64,000 nucleotides of DNA from Pinus tabuliformis (taxonomy: Eukaryota > Streptophyta > Pinopsida > Pinales > Pinaceae): contig CM062810.1 in NCBI GenBank assembly GCA_031772625.1, forward strand, positions 454,713,731 through 454,777,730. The letters run 5' to 3'. Each line of letters opens with the position of its first letter. Positions within the stretch are counted from its first letter, which is position 1. Below are positions 11,450 to 24,090 of the stretch, one piece after another. A program made the translations under genes and the position numbers. The notes below the pieces were generated by a model. That model saw nothing but the letters and a program-made list of their open reading frames with translations, was not told the origin of the DNA and ran no database searches.

Positions 11450-11933
11450 TCTTCAAAGGTGTGAGGATTAGCTTGAATCATATTTCTCATAGCTATAACA
11501 TATCCATATAACCTGCATGGCTTCTTTCTCTCTCTAAAATACCTTCTTGCAAGAATGTATCTTTCGGCGTCATGTAACGTGTCACAAAGCCAAAGTTGCC
11601 TCTTCCAAGTAGGGGGATCACATGGAGGAGGATAGAAGGGGTAGGCTCCATGGTATCATGAACAATGTCTCTCTCAGATTTAGGCATGGAAGGTCCTTCT
11701 AAAATTTCCATATCATCATTCTTCTTCTCAAAAAGAGGAGGCGGAGGAAGGTCCCTTTCTATCCCAAGGGAAACATCTCCATCAAACATTACATTATTGC
11801 TAATTTCATCCTCCCTTTGACCAAGAATATATATTCTAAATGATTTTATAATCTTCACAATTTCCAACAACTATACATTTTCTTCCCGTGACTTCGATTT
11901 TGTTCATTTTCTCCTTTGGCATGTTAAAATATA
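11450..11933. repeat. 484-bp direct repeat flanking inserted copia element, copy 2
   Basis: This matches 2891-3374 without length change. It carries the same 125-codon minus-strand frame (11493-11870) and then runs without interruption into the integrase region of the old copia element, so this copy is the one in original context on its right side. Confidence 0.9.
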
Positions 11934-13430
11934 TTAGGTAGCCAAATATATGGAGATCACCAAAATTGGGTCTAACACATGTGAATAATTTTTCGGGAAT
12001 TTTCTCGTCCAACACTTGATGAGGAACCCTATCTTAAAATATATAGCTTCATTAGTAGCTTCTCCCCAAAGAGTCTTCAACAACTTTTGATAATGGGGCA
12101 TGGCATGTGAAGCTTCTACAATATACCTGTTCTTTATTTTGACTACTCCATTTTGGTCGGAATTATAGGGAACAATTGTCTCTTTATTGATGGCTTCCTT
12201 CTTGTATAAATATATGATTTCATTCGAAATGTACTCTCTATAATTGTGAGACATGAAGATCTTAATTATCTTCCATGTTTTATTTTCAGCCAAAGCCTCC
12301 AAATTTTTGAATAAATCAAGTGCCTCAACCTTATGATTCAAGTGATATATCCATGTCTTCCTTGAGAAATTATCAATGAAGGTAATGTAGTAAAGATGAC
12401 CACCAAGAGAGTGTATGGGTACGAACCACATATGGAAGAATGGATGAGTTGGAGGATGTCATTTTTCTTGTCCTCACTAGAGGGGAAATGGTCCCCTTGT
12501 CTTCTTTACAATGGATCATCTAAGACATACTCCATAGTGTTGTCCTTGAACATTGGGAATTTCAGAGACCAATTTCTTCAATTTCGGAATGGTATCATAA
12601 TTTAGATGGGCCAATCTTCGGTGCCATTTATCGCTTTGACGATTAGTATCATGGAAAAATGGTAGAATATGTCTTCTACTAACCCTGTAGAGTCCTTCAA
12701 ATCTATATCCTAATGTGAATGCATCTTTCATAGGGGATCCCATTGACTAAGTGAGTATTTTTCCATTGATGAAGGCAACCTTGAAAATAAAATATAGATA
12801 CCAAATTATTCTTCAACATTTGCTCATACATCGCATCATGAAGCAAAACAAGTTCCCCATAGTCCAAATGAAATTTAACACAACAAAACCCTTTAACAGG
12901 ATGAGTGGAGTTATCTCCATGAATAATTTTCAAACTTGAATCCCTCTACACCAAATTATAGAAAACATCCCTATACCCAGAGAAATGATGATAGGCCCCA
13001 CTATCAACCAACTAACTATACCAAGTATCTAAAGGAGAGCAACTAGAAAGTACATAAATAAGAATATATTCAGATTGATTTGCAGCACTACTTTCATACC
13101 TTGTGTTTCTTGGCTTCTTTTGAGGACAATGGTCTTCTTCATGATCACTTGAAGAATCTCTTCTTCTTCTTTCATCTATTCCATTATGATAATTCCTTTG
13201 ATCATCTCTTCTTCTGTGATTATTAAACTTATTATTGTTGCTTCTAGTCTCATGGACCATCGTTCTTCTCATAGAAATCTTGAGCATAGTTACATTTCTT
13301 GTGTCAATTGTAACATTTGATGTGATATTCTTCTCTTTAATTCATTCTCTTAAAATTTTAAGGAGCGGGATTTTTATGCACTTTCCTACGAGACTAACAA
13401 AATTCCAAAAGTATAAAAATAATATTTCCA
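11934..13430 (-). pseudogene. Old Ty1/copia fragment: gag end, protease, integrase
   Basis: Read on the minus strand, 13340-13290 shows a broken zinc knuckle (CYN-stop-HKK...YAQD), followed by a basic segment at 13012-13287. Protease remnants follow near 13000, then a pre-integrase block WHRRLAHLNY (about 12640) and an integrase core at 11934-12431 with YITFIDNFSRKTWIY, the expected GVVERxNR altered to GVVKIKNR, and LLKTLWGEA. Changes such as that lost glutamate, plus stops and frameshifts, make it clearly dead. It is the upstream half of the element whose RT start lies at 2600-2890. Confidence 0.85.
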
Positions 13431-13840
13431 TAAACACATAAATATCGCATGAATTGAGGCAATCTACAAAGATATTTTATTATTCAAAAGAATATTACAA
13501 TGTTCACTTGTCTCTTCCACGAGACAACTTCCAAAATACCAAAGGTCAATTACAATAAGACTCGATGATTCTTCTCTTTCTATCTACAACTATTTATATC
13601 TTTATGACATCCAAAACCCTAACTACTAGTGGTCCCTTTAATAATACATGTTAACCACTTTATTTATTAACTATGGCCCATTTATAACTTATTGTGGTCC
13701 ATTTTTATAATGTTGGTCAACCATTTACAATTATTATTAATCTCGATAACTTCTTATGTGCTTTCTTAACTCAACTAACTAACTCTGAGTCTCACTATGC
13801 CCCTTTGGATTATAAAATAAATAAAGGGGTTAGGGTTGGA
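13431..13840. other. Probable LTR or UTR remnant, no gene
   Basis: No coding signal. On the minus strand a purine-rich run (GGGGAAGGGCATGTGAG, near 13843-13859) follows the end of the gypsy coding region, so this could be that element's 3' LTR. No partner LTR is visible, so the boundary is not fixed. Confidence 0.35.
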
Positions 13841-15250
13841 CCCTCACATGCCCTTCCCCATCAAAAGCAACATTATCCTTAAGGTCCCAGTTGCGGACAC
13901 TACTAAAGAATAAGGGTTGGTTCCCATGTCGCATCTTATGAAGAGTTGTCTTTCCTCTTGATGAATATTTCCTTGATCGTGTGGCTGCGGAGATTTCATT
14001 CATGAGTATTGAGGACCTATTGAGTTTGGAGCCCAAGTGTGCCTTCCTCATCCAATTATGGCAGACTTTTTTGAATGTGACAATAGTTCCCCACAACCTT
14101 ATTAAGGAAAGATACATGGAAGACTAGGTGGATTTTTGAAGTAGCTAGTAGGGACAGTTTCTAAGTGACCTCTCCCATATGTTGAAACACCTGATAGGGC
14201 CCATCATTTTTTTTTGTTAGTTTCTTTGAAGCCCTTTTCTTTGAGAGAGGTTTTCTTATGTGGTTGGAGTCACAAGAAAACATGACCACCTACTTGAAAT
14301 GACCGCTCGGAATGATGTAGGTCGACATGTTTCTTCATTATATTCTAATCTTGATGTATATTATGTTTGAGATAAATGATCAATATGGCAGAATAATTCT
14401 ACAAGAGATAATCAATTTACTGTACCTTGGAACATCTAGGGATATAAGAAGCTCGCTAAGGTGGGAGTTGGCCATACACTGCCTCATATGGAATACTTTT
14501 GGTGCCTTCATGATAGTTAGTATTATGCCACCATTTAGTCAAATGTATCCAATGTACACATTGATGTTGCTTGTTGAAGTGAAGCACTACAGATAGGCCT
14601 CCGAACATTTTATTTGACCATTGGTTTGGGTATGATAATATGTACTCAATTAGAGTTCCATGCCTTGTAGATTAGATAATTTCTACCAAAATAAGTTGGT
14701 GAAATTCGAGTCTCAATGAGAAATAATAGAAATTGGTAGGCCATGCAGTTTGAAGATTTGGGCCATGAAAACTTGAGCCACCAATGTTGGAGTAAATCAA
14801 TGTGCTAGCACACAAAAATGAGTAGATTTGAGAATTCTTTCAAAAGAATCCATGATGATTAATTTTTTTCCTCACACTGGGAGACTTGTAATGAAATCCA
14901 GGGAAAAATCTGTCTAGACAAAAGCAGGGAGTGGAAATGGTTGTAAGGCTCAATGTAGCGTGGTCATTTCCCCTTTTTTGCAATGGCATACATCTATTTC
15001 AACTACAAAAGTGATAATTTCATTCCTCATTCCTATCGAAAAGAAAGAGTGGCATGCTCGTGCAGAAGTCCTTTGAATTCGTGAATGCCCTATGACCCGA
15101 GAAAAGGGCAACTCTTCCAAGATGTTAGTTTTGGGGAATAGAACTACCCAATCCTTGTAGCGAAGAACCTCATCCTTCCAAGAGTATGCCTCTTAGGAAT
15201 TAGGATCTTCTCTTAATATATTAATGAGTTGGGACAAAGAGAGGTTGGAT
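13840..15250 (-). pseudogene. Decayed Ty3/gypsy pol: integrase and chromodomain region
   Basis: Frame-shifted minus-strand reading gives a gypsy integrase in order. The zinc-binding region resembles VIGHSRIQRTSARAC and FVVEIDVCHCKK (about 15100-14980). Next come a core with MDFI-like residues (near 14900), FMAQIFKLHGLPISI and STYYHTQTNGQIK (about 14750-14650), then TKWWHNTNYHEGTKSIPYEA (about 14540), and the post-core GPYQVFQHMGEV and SKIHLVFHVS (about 14200-14130). A frame at 13830-14117 matches the chromodomain tail, including a DNVAFDGEGHVR-like end. Stops and indels are abundant. No RT is visible upstream, so the 5' part is missing or unreadable. Confidence 0.78.
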
Positions 15251-15259
15251 AAACATTCA

Positions 15260-16340
15260 TGATGGGCCTTGTTATACAAGGTTTATGATTTTGGACATAA
15301 TTATCTCACCTAGGTCGATGGCTAACCTACAACAACAAAGAGACAAGGAATCCAATGATTTTCATTAATTGAAAAAGATGATTAAGTGAGGCCTACCTAG
15401 AATCCTTCAACCAAATTGATCCTTATTTATCTTGGAAGCTCCAATTCCAACTCTTAATGCCAAAATTAGGACATGTATAGTCAGGTATCACAAGCCAAGA
15501 AACTATGAGATTTATGCAGTATCATCTAAGTACTTCATTGAATAGATCAATAGGATATTGAAATAAGTGAAATAGCAACATCACATATAGGAAAGCAATG
15601 AATTTTTTGAATTAATATAAATGGAAGCAGATTACAACCATAAGTATCATTTGATCTTGTAGTATATATCCTCCAAGTTGTTGACTTGTCTGCTCTTTTA
15701 CAAAATATTCACCTCTAATCACCCTAAATGCATGAGATGATGACCACTCACTATAGTAGCATAAGGATAGGATCACTCTCCAAAATCCAGCCCCCAACCA
15801 AATAGAAGGTTGGGAATATATAAAGAAGTAGGGTAGGTTCGGAGTTCTTATCCAATTAACAATATAGGGTAAGAGATCCACCTCTGATGGAGAGATAGGA
15901 TCAAAGGATAAGTGGTCAAAAGTCCAAAGTAGGGAAGGATAGGATCTAAATGTTATATATAAGCTAAGTAGTTGTAACAACTTCTAGAAAATCATAGGAG
16001 GGGAAGCTTCCAAAATCTCAAACATTCTATCAGATTTCTAGAACCTACGCAGGTGCAAAGGGGAGAAATGTGTTGGTGACCAACATAGGCCACACTGGAG
16101 AATCCTATAGGTGATTGCACCCTAGTAGGAATTCATGGAGAGTTGGTCCTAAAAATAGCTTAGATGATGCAGATTATGGTTGAAATTATGGGAAATGAAT
16201 AACACATGCTGAGTGATTTGTGAAAGATGGTGAGAGGGGGGGCTAGGATGTTGATTAATCCCATTAGGAGGCTCATTGATCAGATGTGGAAATGGGCTAT
16301 AAAATAATTCCCCCTGAGGTGCAAATTTGGAGATGACAAC
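15260..16340. other. No recognised gene
   Basis: A 122-codon minus-strand frame at 15612-15980 has no family resemblance. The stretch may belong to the repeat whose recognisable part begins near 16340. Confidence 0.4.
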
Positions 16341-17830
16341 TGATGACTAAAGTGTAAGAGTGTCATGTTCAAGAGTGACTCATTGCCATTAACAAAATGT
16401 AATCCCTTGCTTTCCCAATTTCCCCAACCATACTCGTGAGTACCTCTTTACTTTTTAACAAGTTTGAGGAGGATAACATAAGTTTGATCTGTAAGTTCAT
16501 CCTTCAGATGAATCTCCCAGAGTATATTTAATGAACATTGACAACGATTGGTTGGACCTTGTCATGTTTGACAATTTCATCTCTATTTGATGTTTTTACA
16601 AGTCCAACGAAGGTAAAAGTAGACATATTTTTCATGTTTAGAGAGTTTGAAAAAGAGACGAAAAATAAAACTCTAGACATCCCTTTTCATAAGCAGTCCC
16701 TTAGGTCCAAAAAGGTAGTAAACAATAGCCAAGAGACCATCTTAGCCATGTTTGATTAAGGTATTCATTTTTCATAGATAGTATATCTTATTCTAGAAAA
16801 AGGTTGAACTTATACTAAGTAGACATCTTTTCGTTTATTTTTACGAGTTCGGAAAGACAAATTCTCAACAATATTTTCATATTTTTGGAGTGTGAAAAGA
16901 GTTCAAAGAGGACTCCTCCTAGAGTAACGAGTGGCATAATAGGTAGAAATTGGTTCCATTCATGATGGAACTACTCAAGAAATAAAAAGGTCAAGAGGAT
17001 GACTAAGAAAAACACTCATCATAGGGGTTCCTCATCGAAGGTAAAAACCAAGTGAAAGCGTATGATCATCCATGTAGATGGTGACAATGGAATGAGAAAA
17101 ACTAGGCTCATCTCATGGAATGAGGTTGATAAAAAATGGCAATCACGAGGGATAAAATGATAATGTTTCCATTTTTACAAAAGATTGGAACATGGGAAAC
17201 TATGCTTGAAATTCGTTTCATTTTTACACAAGCTTGAAACGAAGGAAAGGTATGCTTGATATAAGTTTGCATGCCACCAATATAATTACTCAATTTGAGT
17301 TACATGCCCTCAAATTTTCATTTCATTTATCCAAGTATACTATTGGGCACTAACAGGTGTATGTATTGAAGGTCGTTTACGAGACCAAGTGAAAGACTCG
17401 ACTAGGAATATACAAGATCTAATCAAAGACTCTAATTGGAATTGGATTTGTTTCTTTTTTTAACAATCTTGAAATAGGAAAATAACTATGCCCATACGAA
17501 CATATTTCATTTTTTAAGGAGTTTTACATAGTAAAACAACTATCCTCACAAAACTTGTTTCACTTTTTAACGAGCTTGACACAAGAAAACAAATATGCTC
17601 ATAGGACCTTGTTTAATTTTTTAACGAGCTTGATAGAAGGAAAGGAACTTTGCTCCAAGGACATTGTTTCACTTTTTAATGAGCTTGACATAGGACATGG
17701 AACTTCTATTAAGGAACCTCATTTCAATTTACAAGGAGCTTGCCGTAAGAAAAGGAGCTCTGTTCCAAGGACCTTGTTTCATTTTTTAACGAGCTTCAAA
17801 AAAGACAAGTAAATTTGTTGAAAATTAGGT
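16340..17830. repeat. Degenerate copy of hairpin-rich repeat family
   Basis: It is collinear with 49270-50250: both open with a shared block (AGTGTCATGTTCAAGAG, TTCCCCA, GAGGAGGATAACATA) and then carry many TTTTTAACGAGCTTGA boxes followed about 20 bp later by GCTC, forming short stem-loops. From 17540 to 17830 the boxes recur about every 60 bp, five or six times. Stems at 16682-16715 and 16887-16916 correspond to stems in the other copy. There is no coding capacity. I infer it is a remnant of the same noncoding region as in the element at 47230-55023. Confidence 0.75.
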
Positions 17831-20187
17831 CATGGCCACCAAGAGAACATGGCTTCCAATATGTTCTCATTACATGGGAGAAAAAATCTCCGGAAGGGAT
17901 CAAAGGATCGAATGGACATGTTGTCACTCACTGCTTTTTTAGTCACTAGTTGCTTCAAATGTTGAGATTCATTGAAGTATGATGACAATTTATGAGCCAT
18001 AAAAGCTATGAGAGCTTAATTGGTCCCTCTTCATTGTGTAGTGCTCACAAATAGATTTCAAACGGTATATGAAGTCCACAAATGGGCTTATGGAACCGAA
18101 TTTAAGGCATTTTGAAGTATATGTTGGAAAAGCCACCAAACCAAGAAAAATGGCTAAGTCTGAGGGAAAAATTGCAATTGGGACCTGAGAGGTTCATCAC
18201 AATCGCATATCAGCATTGATAGGTCTAGGAAGGCAAGGAACATTGGCTGAATGACAAGCAGCAATCCAGCAATTGCTGATATCTCATATCGGTAATCGGT
18301 GAGTCCAAGCACAACATTTATCAGCATATCGGAAATTGGCGAGGTCCCAGGGCACATAGTTATGTTTATCAGCGGGTTTCAAGGCCAAGCGTTGATATCA
18401 CATAATGGGGATCATAGGCACAAATGGGTTCATGCTAACACAATAGTATAACCATTGTCAAATTCTGACATCACATGAATCACTAAAGAATTGAGCCTTA
18501 GTTTTAAAGTGCGAGGGGGGCTGAAATCCAATTAAGAAAGGAAATTGAAGGAAAAAAAGTAGAAGGAGGTCCCTTTCTCTCTTCTCCACATGGAGGTACA
18601 ACACATCACATAATAGCGATTAACAGGACCAGGGCATCAGCTATGAGCGGATTGGCAGAGGAGAGGGCTTACTCTTCAAAACACCTCATGACACTGTGAT
18701 TTTGAGATACAATGTTAAATTGTCGGGGAGTGGTTGATCCCAATTAACAAAGGATTTCATGTAAAAACCAAGGCCGGGTAGGCCTTTTTCTCTCTCCTCC
18801 AGGGGGCCATGTGGTGACATATGATTGGTCCTCACAGATGACAGGGAAGGTGGCATTAGCAATGACGTGGCAGTAAGGATTTCGATGTGACAGATGACAT
18901 GTGTCACTTATTTTCGACATTTTCAGGGGTGAAATGGAGCCCTTTCTGGGTGACATGTGTCACCACTCACAGGGTGACATGTGGCAGTAATAACATCACC
19001 CATTGCAATCAGCAGTCGGCGATCGCACAATCTAAAGTTCTTCATATCACCGATGCTTCTCACAGGCTGTGATTGCTATAAGGAGAAAGCCCCGGAAATG
19101 ATATTTGATAGGACACACTTCATAAATATTTCGCTTCCAAAACTCAACTAATGTGGGACTTCTATGATATAAATAGAAATTCCCCCCTTCCACCCATGCA
19201 GTTATTGAGAGATTTAGCGACAAACACATGGGCCTTTGGTTCTAGCCCCCCATCCTATAAGGGAATTCACAAAAGGAGGAATAAATAAAGGGGGATTAAG
19301 AGTTAATTGAAAATACCCACCTATTCATATATTTTAAATGATTTAAGGGCCCGCGGCAAGGTACACCGATAGCACTATATAAAGATTTAAATGGGCAGAT
19401 GGGCTGACAATTGTAATAGTTAATGGAGCATGGTGCAACTGTAGACAAGTATGGGGGCAACTCAGGAAGACTTAATGGCACGACATGGTGCTCCATTATC
19501 TCTACACAGAAAAGGACTGCTTAGACACACGCCTTTCCGACTCCGCTCCCTATTCCACTGAACAAGTCACTTAGGCAGTTAAGGCAGAATTCACAAAAAT
19601 CAGCCGAGGAGTAGTGAACTGCCTCAAGCAGCTGAAAATAATTCTGATGAAAAAAGGGATGTGTCTCTATCAAATACCTCCACTAAAGCAACAAGGGGAC
19701 ACCTCCTCTTTCTTCTCTCGATTTTATTTCCTTGTGCATTTATTTCTGCATTTTTTCCAAGAAAGGGATTCGATCTGTGTTGTAATCTTTAGGTAGGTGG
19801 TAGCAGATCCTTACATAGCTGAGACAACTAGTCTAGCATGAAAATTGGGGCTTGAGCTGAGTTATTCTTATTGTAACTCAAATCTCTCCCCCTCTTCTTA
19901 TAAATATGGGGATGAAATCTATGACAATGGTTATAGAATTTCTGACTCGAGAGGGCTAAAATCTGTGATACCATATTTTGGCTCATAACTTTGTAAGTGA
20001 ATGACTATTATCTTAGATTGCATTACCTTACAAATGTAGACCTTCAGACTACCATGTAACTGATTGTGATTCCTCCTTCTTAGAATTACTGTATGTTTTC
20101 CCTTCTCCTAATTCCATTATGTTCATATTCTTCTCTACATATGTGCTACAATAGCTCCTAGAAATTATTTCATGCTTCCTTACAGAT
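17831..20187. other. No gene; duplicated motifs of unknown origin
   Basis: No family-like frame. Two related blocks are visible near 18515-18600 and 18730-18800 (both have CCAATTAA, then CCTTTCTCTCT, then CC-rich sequence, CATGG/CATGTGG). A GACATGTGTCAC motif recurs around 18896-18985, and once forms the inverted repeat GGTGACA-TG-TGTCACC (18949-18964). A TATA-like TTATAAATATGGGG sits at about 19899. The stretch may be LTR or leader sequence of an unidentified element. Confidence 0.4.
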
Positions 20188-20522
20188 TGTTAGGTCCCTA
20201 TAATATTAGTGATTCCCCCAATACTATTGTCATTGTCGCCCTTATTCTTATTATTGTTCCCCTATTGTCCCAATATTGTTATTATTGTTCTCCATAGAGG
20301 CCCACAATGGTTATTTTTGTGCCCTTATATTATTATTGTTATGTCGGCTTTGATTACATTGTGAACCCTTAGACTCCTATATATAGAAAGGAGGTTTTTT
20401 CATTTGTATCATTGAAGAATTGTTTATTTTTGTAATGTAAAGGAGGTTTCCCCCTTTGAAGAGGTTGATTTCTAAGTCATTCATCTTTCTTTTCTATATT
20501 TTTGTGAGTTGGTTTCATAACA
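20188..20522 (+). repeat. Orphan LTR (335 bp) with adjacent primer site
   Basis: The segment begins TGTTAGG, ends ATAACA and is followed after two bases by TGGTATCAGAGC (20525-20536), the tRNA-Met primer site, so it looks like a plus-strand 5' LTR. Only about 130 bp of internal sequence follow before a different repeat begins at 20654. I did not find a matching 3' LTR in the window, so the element is truncated. Confidence 0.65.
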
Positions 20523-20524
20523 TT

Positions 20525-20536
20525 TGGTATCAGAGC
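20525..20536 (+). other. Primer binding site (tRNA-Met type)
   Basis: TGGTATCAGAGC directly after an ATAACA terminus. Confidence 0.8.
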
Positions 20537-20653
20537 TTTGGATTCTAGGATTTTGCTACTCCAAAACAGGTCATTATGGAATTTCCTCTATAACTATTTT
20601 TCTATGATGTTTCAAAAGCTAAAAACAAAATTCATTTAATTCGAAACTGATTT

Positions 20654-21009
20654 GAATTGGATCCTAGAACACTCTCTAAGTTTTCATGAACTCTTTAGAA
20701 ATCATGCCAAAGTCTTAAAGTCTTATAAAGATCAAAATTATCAGAGATATCCTCGTAACAGTTGCAATTTGTGATCAACAAGGAGAAACAAGGACCTTTG
20801 GTCAAGCGCACATACTGTCAGCCCACGGTAATGTGCGCTACCAAAAATTAGCAAAACCAGGGGTCAATTCAAGAAACAGAGGCAGTTTCTGATATGCGCT
20901 TAGCGACAAGGCACTAATCACATATTGCAGGGAAACCCCTCAAAGAAGGAAAAGCCCCAAGCACCCAGACCCGAAATAATTATGAAATGCAATGGATTAG
21001 GGTCCCACA
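20654..21009 (+). repeat. Dispersed repeat shared with gypsy 3' end (30541-30915)
   Basis: It aligns to 30541-30915 from AATTGGATCCTAGAAC to the GGTCCCACA block, with substitutions and small indels. In both copies one frame stays open across the first 115 bp or so with similar residues (HPNWILEH...LSFH, NHAKV, YKDQ, YQRYP), so it may be the tail of pol plus the start of the 3' LTR of a related gypsy element. It directly follows the orphan LTR and its primer site. Confidence 0.7.
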
Positions 21010-22570
21010 TTGGTATAATGTAATTAAAACCTTTGTAAATTGAATCTGACAGCTCTATAAAAAAGGATTAGTGAAATAGAAGCTTTTGTGAATGAGCCCA
21101 CTAACTATCACTGCTAAACAATCAATCTAGACTATGAAGTCTTCCATCTTGATCACAATTGTGCTCACGATCAAGGGAGTGCGACCACCTAGCCTGACAT
21201 AATGGCCATCATAGCTTCCAATAATCAACAACCACCTTGCAGGGACATCCTAGCTCATGCCTCATGAATTTTATTCATCAATATTAACGGATATAAATCT
21301 TATAAAGATAATATTAGAATCCTCTCCAGATTCACTGTTAATACAAGGGTAAAGGAAATTTTCTAGCTCAAGGCACTAGCCAATACCAACTTTGTTATTT
21401 GTGACCCCTTTGTGGGGATGCACCTACCCTACCCTGTTGGGTTTCTGCCTTGTAACATAGTTCAAGGATCACAAGTCTTTCCAATCTTCCTACTCCATTG
21501 GACACACTTTATATGCTATACATAGTGAATGGAAAAGAAGCATTATAGAACATGCAATTTCACAGAAGGAAGAAAAATATTAGCCAGTTCAATACCGAAA
21601 TCTTAACCACTGATTAATAAAGAATAACAAGTAGTGTAATGAATTGTTCCAAGTTATTTATTTACAAGCTGTAAAGAATGTAGTGGAATGGAAAATATTA
21701 CTTAGGAAACCCTTCAATATTTTCTACTAATATTTCTATTACATATGAAATTAAGAGCATTGTTGAATATAAAGTTTCCTTTTCTCTTGCCTCCATTTTG
21801 ACAAATCAGTGTGAAATCAGTGTCACTTTGAATCTCCTTTCCTGTGTGGATGTTTTGACAAATCAATGTGAAATCAATGTCACTTTGAATTTCCTTTCCT
21901 GCGAGGGATCACATCCACAGTTGATTAGTAAAAGATAATCTACTATATATTATGTTCAAGAAACTGACTGCAATCTACAGTGGAAACGATACCTCAATTC
22001 TTATTCTGAATTTGAATATCTCGGGACAACATAAGAGATAAAAATGCATATGGCCTTAGTAGCTAGAAAACAATCACTCCATTATTAGAAGACCACCTAT
22101 ATTTTGGCACTTAATCTAAATAATGGCACTAGTTGCAGTGCTTATTTGCATTAACACCATGGAAAAGCAACAACAATGTTTCAAAGCACACTTATTGGAA
22201 AAGTTGTAACGTCCCGAGAATATTTAATGATAGCATCTGAACCTAGTAGCTATGGTGGAGAAACTAGGGAACCCAAATCTTGGAAGATATCTCATACCAA
22301 ATGTGAGAAAAAAATAAAAAGGGAAAAAATCAAAATCTATAAATCAAGAAATGAATTGTTTACAAATCAAATACAATTCCTTTAACTAACAGTTAAATTG
22401 TGGTGATATATTTAAATATTTAGTAAGAGGGCAACTTCAAACCATGGAATATTACCTTTGTCATTACTGTCATCCCTCAGTGATTGAGATCACAAATCAA
22501 TGCTTATGGAAAGATTGTAAGAAATTTTGTGAAATAGTAAAGCGTAACCTCTATTTTCAAGCAACAAAAT
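21010..22570. other. No recognised gene
   Basis: Only short frames. A local direct repeat is visible at 21800-21900 (TTTTGACAAATCA-TGTGAAATCA-TGTCACTTTGAA, twice about 60 bp apart). Confidence 0.45.
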
Positions 22571-22959
22571 TAAGACATTGTTACATTAACATCCATAATT
22601 GATACATAATCAATGAATCAAGTCTTTGTATGGCACAAGATTGTTTCACAACCTCTATTTTCTCAATAAAAAAATCAAGAAATTGTATATGGTTATTGCT
22701 AAAAGGAAACTGCATTCTAATTTGGAAGAGGATCTTATCAAAATACATGGACTTATTCAAAGCTACAAAGTCTAATGGGTTACTAAAAAATAAGTTGGAA
22801 TATGGGATCATGATACTTGAATTGAAAAAATATGCTTTCCTTTTAGAAACATTACAGTTATACAATTTTTTTAAAATCATTAGAATTTGAAATTGGGCCT
22901 TTCTATTGAGATAAATTTTCATTAATAGAATGTACTTTCCTACCTGAAACATTGTAGAT

Positions 22960-23560
22960 ATCCAAGAAAAACTTGAAATAAGGGAACTTAGCATAATGTA
23001 TTTTCTTTCCTTCCTTAACATTCTTAAAGAGTTGAGGTTCCCCAAGTCATCAGGTAACTTTTGAAGGAAATGGCAGTTAGTAATAGTCCAATTCACAACT
23101 GAAGATGTGTCACAAATACGAAGGGGCATCTCCTCCAAATCACAAAAGTGCTCCAGGTTAAAATCTAGCATTATTGGAAGCTTAATGCTCGACTGGGTGT
23201 TATTGAACCTAGACATTTTTCCAATCTTCACAAAAATCTTAAAGATAGCTTCTTTAAGTTCTACATGACTTTACTATGCTCTTAAAGTGGGGGCACATGC
23301 AGCCTCTCCAAGTGAATAGTCTTAAACTAAGTGAAGATAAGGCCGATAGATCATTCACTGTGGATCTCTTTAAACCATAATTGAATACTATGTCTCTCTT
23401 CAACCCATAATTGAATACTATTAGGACTTTTAAATTTTTCATGGAACTCAAAAATGTTGGAAGAAAGTAGTTGCTTCCAGAAAAGAGTAAAACTAAAGCC
23501 TCTGCTTGAGGACAATTGATGTCACACCACTAATACTTCTCCATGGAATCTGTAAAGGTA
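22960..23560 (-). pseudogene. NLR disease-resistance gene fragment, LRR region (RPW8-type/ADR1-like)
   Basis: The minus-strand reading starts after a plausible intron end (TTTACAG at about 23560). It runs DSMEK-stop-WCDINCPQAEALVLLF, PTFLSSMKNLKVLIVFNY, LSALSS, HFKSIVKSC, then after a frameshift LDFNLEHFCDLEEMPLRICD, TITNCHFLQKLPDDLGNL and NSLRMLR. This is the start of the leucine-rich repeat domain of NB-ARC-LRR immune receptors; the ITNCH...LP.DLG.L.SL pattern is typical of the RPW8-type (ADR1-like) group. A stop near 23530 and a frameshift near 23240 disable it, and no NB-ARC is visible upstream. After SLRMLR the frame stays open to 22581 but loses LRR character. Confidence 0.72.
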
Positions 23561-24090
23561 AAACACAAATGCAAAATTCCATTAGAATATTGTGTTTATT
23601 GAATACACAAATGAAATCATTGCATTTCTTTAAAATATCTTTTGAAATCAAAATTACCAAAATTACATATCAATAACCTAGTCGGTGTACGATAAAATTC
23701 ACCTGTGTCATTCACAGAAAGCATGAGAAAAAACCTAATACTATATATAAAACCAAGAAAAATTCAAATTCATCACTTCTAGGGACCTCCTAACCACCCT
23801 GCCAATACACAAGTACATTCCTGTTTGCAGTTAGAAAAATTACCCAAATTACAATATGTTTACTCCAGCCTATGCTGGAAAGTTATAGAAGGATGACTAG
23901 TGCAATCAATCCATTCCTTTTAGCCCTGGATTTGTTTCAGTTTAAAACAGAAATATACAAATATACTTGTCCAATGTCTATGCTTTAACCATTCACCTTA
24001 AGATGTTTTTACAATATAATTTCCTAAGTCTATTTAATATCTTCATTATCATAAAAACTAATGTATATCCATCTTAACTCCACATCTACC
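23561..24090. other. No recognised gene
   Basis: This could include the intron upstream of the NLR fragment. I see no NB-ARC motifs (GxGKT, GLPL, MHD) on either strand. Confidence 0.4.
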
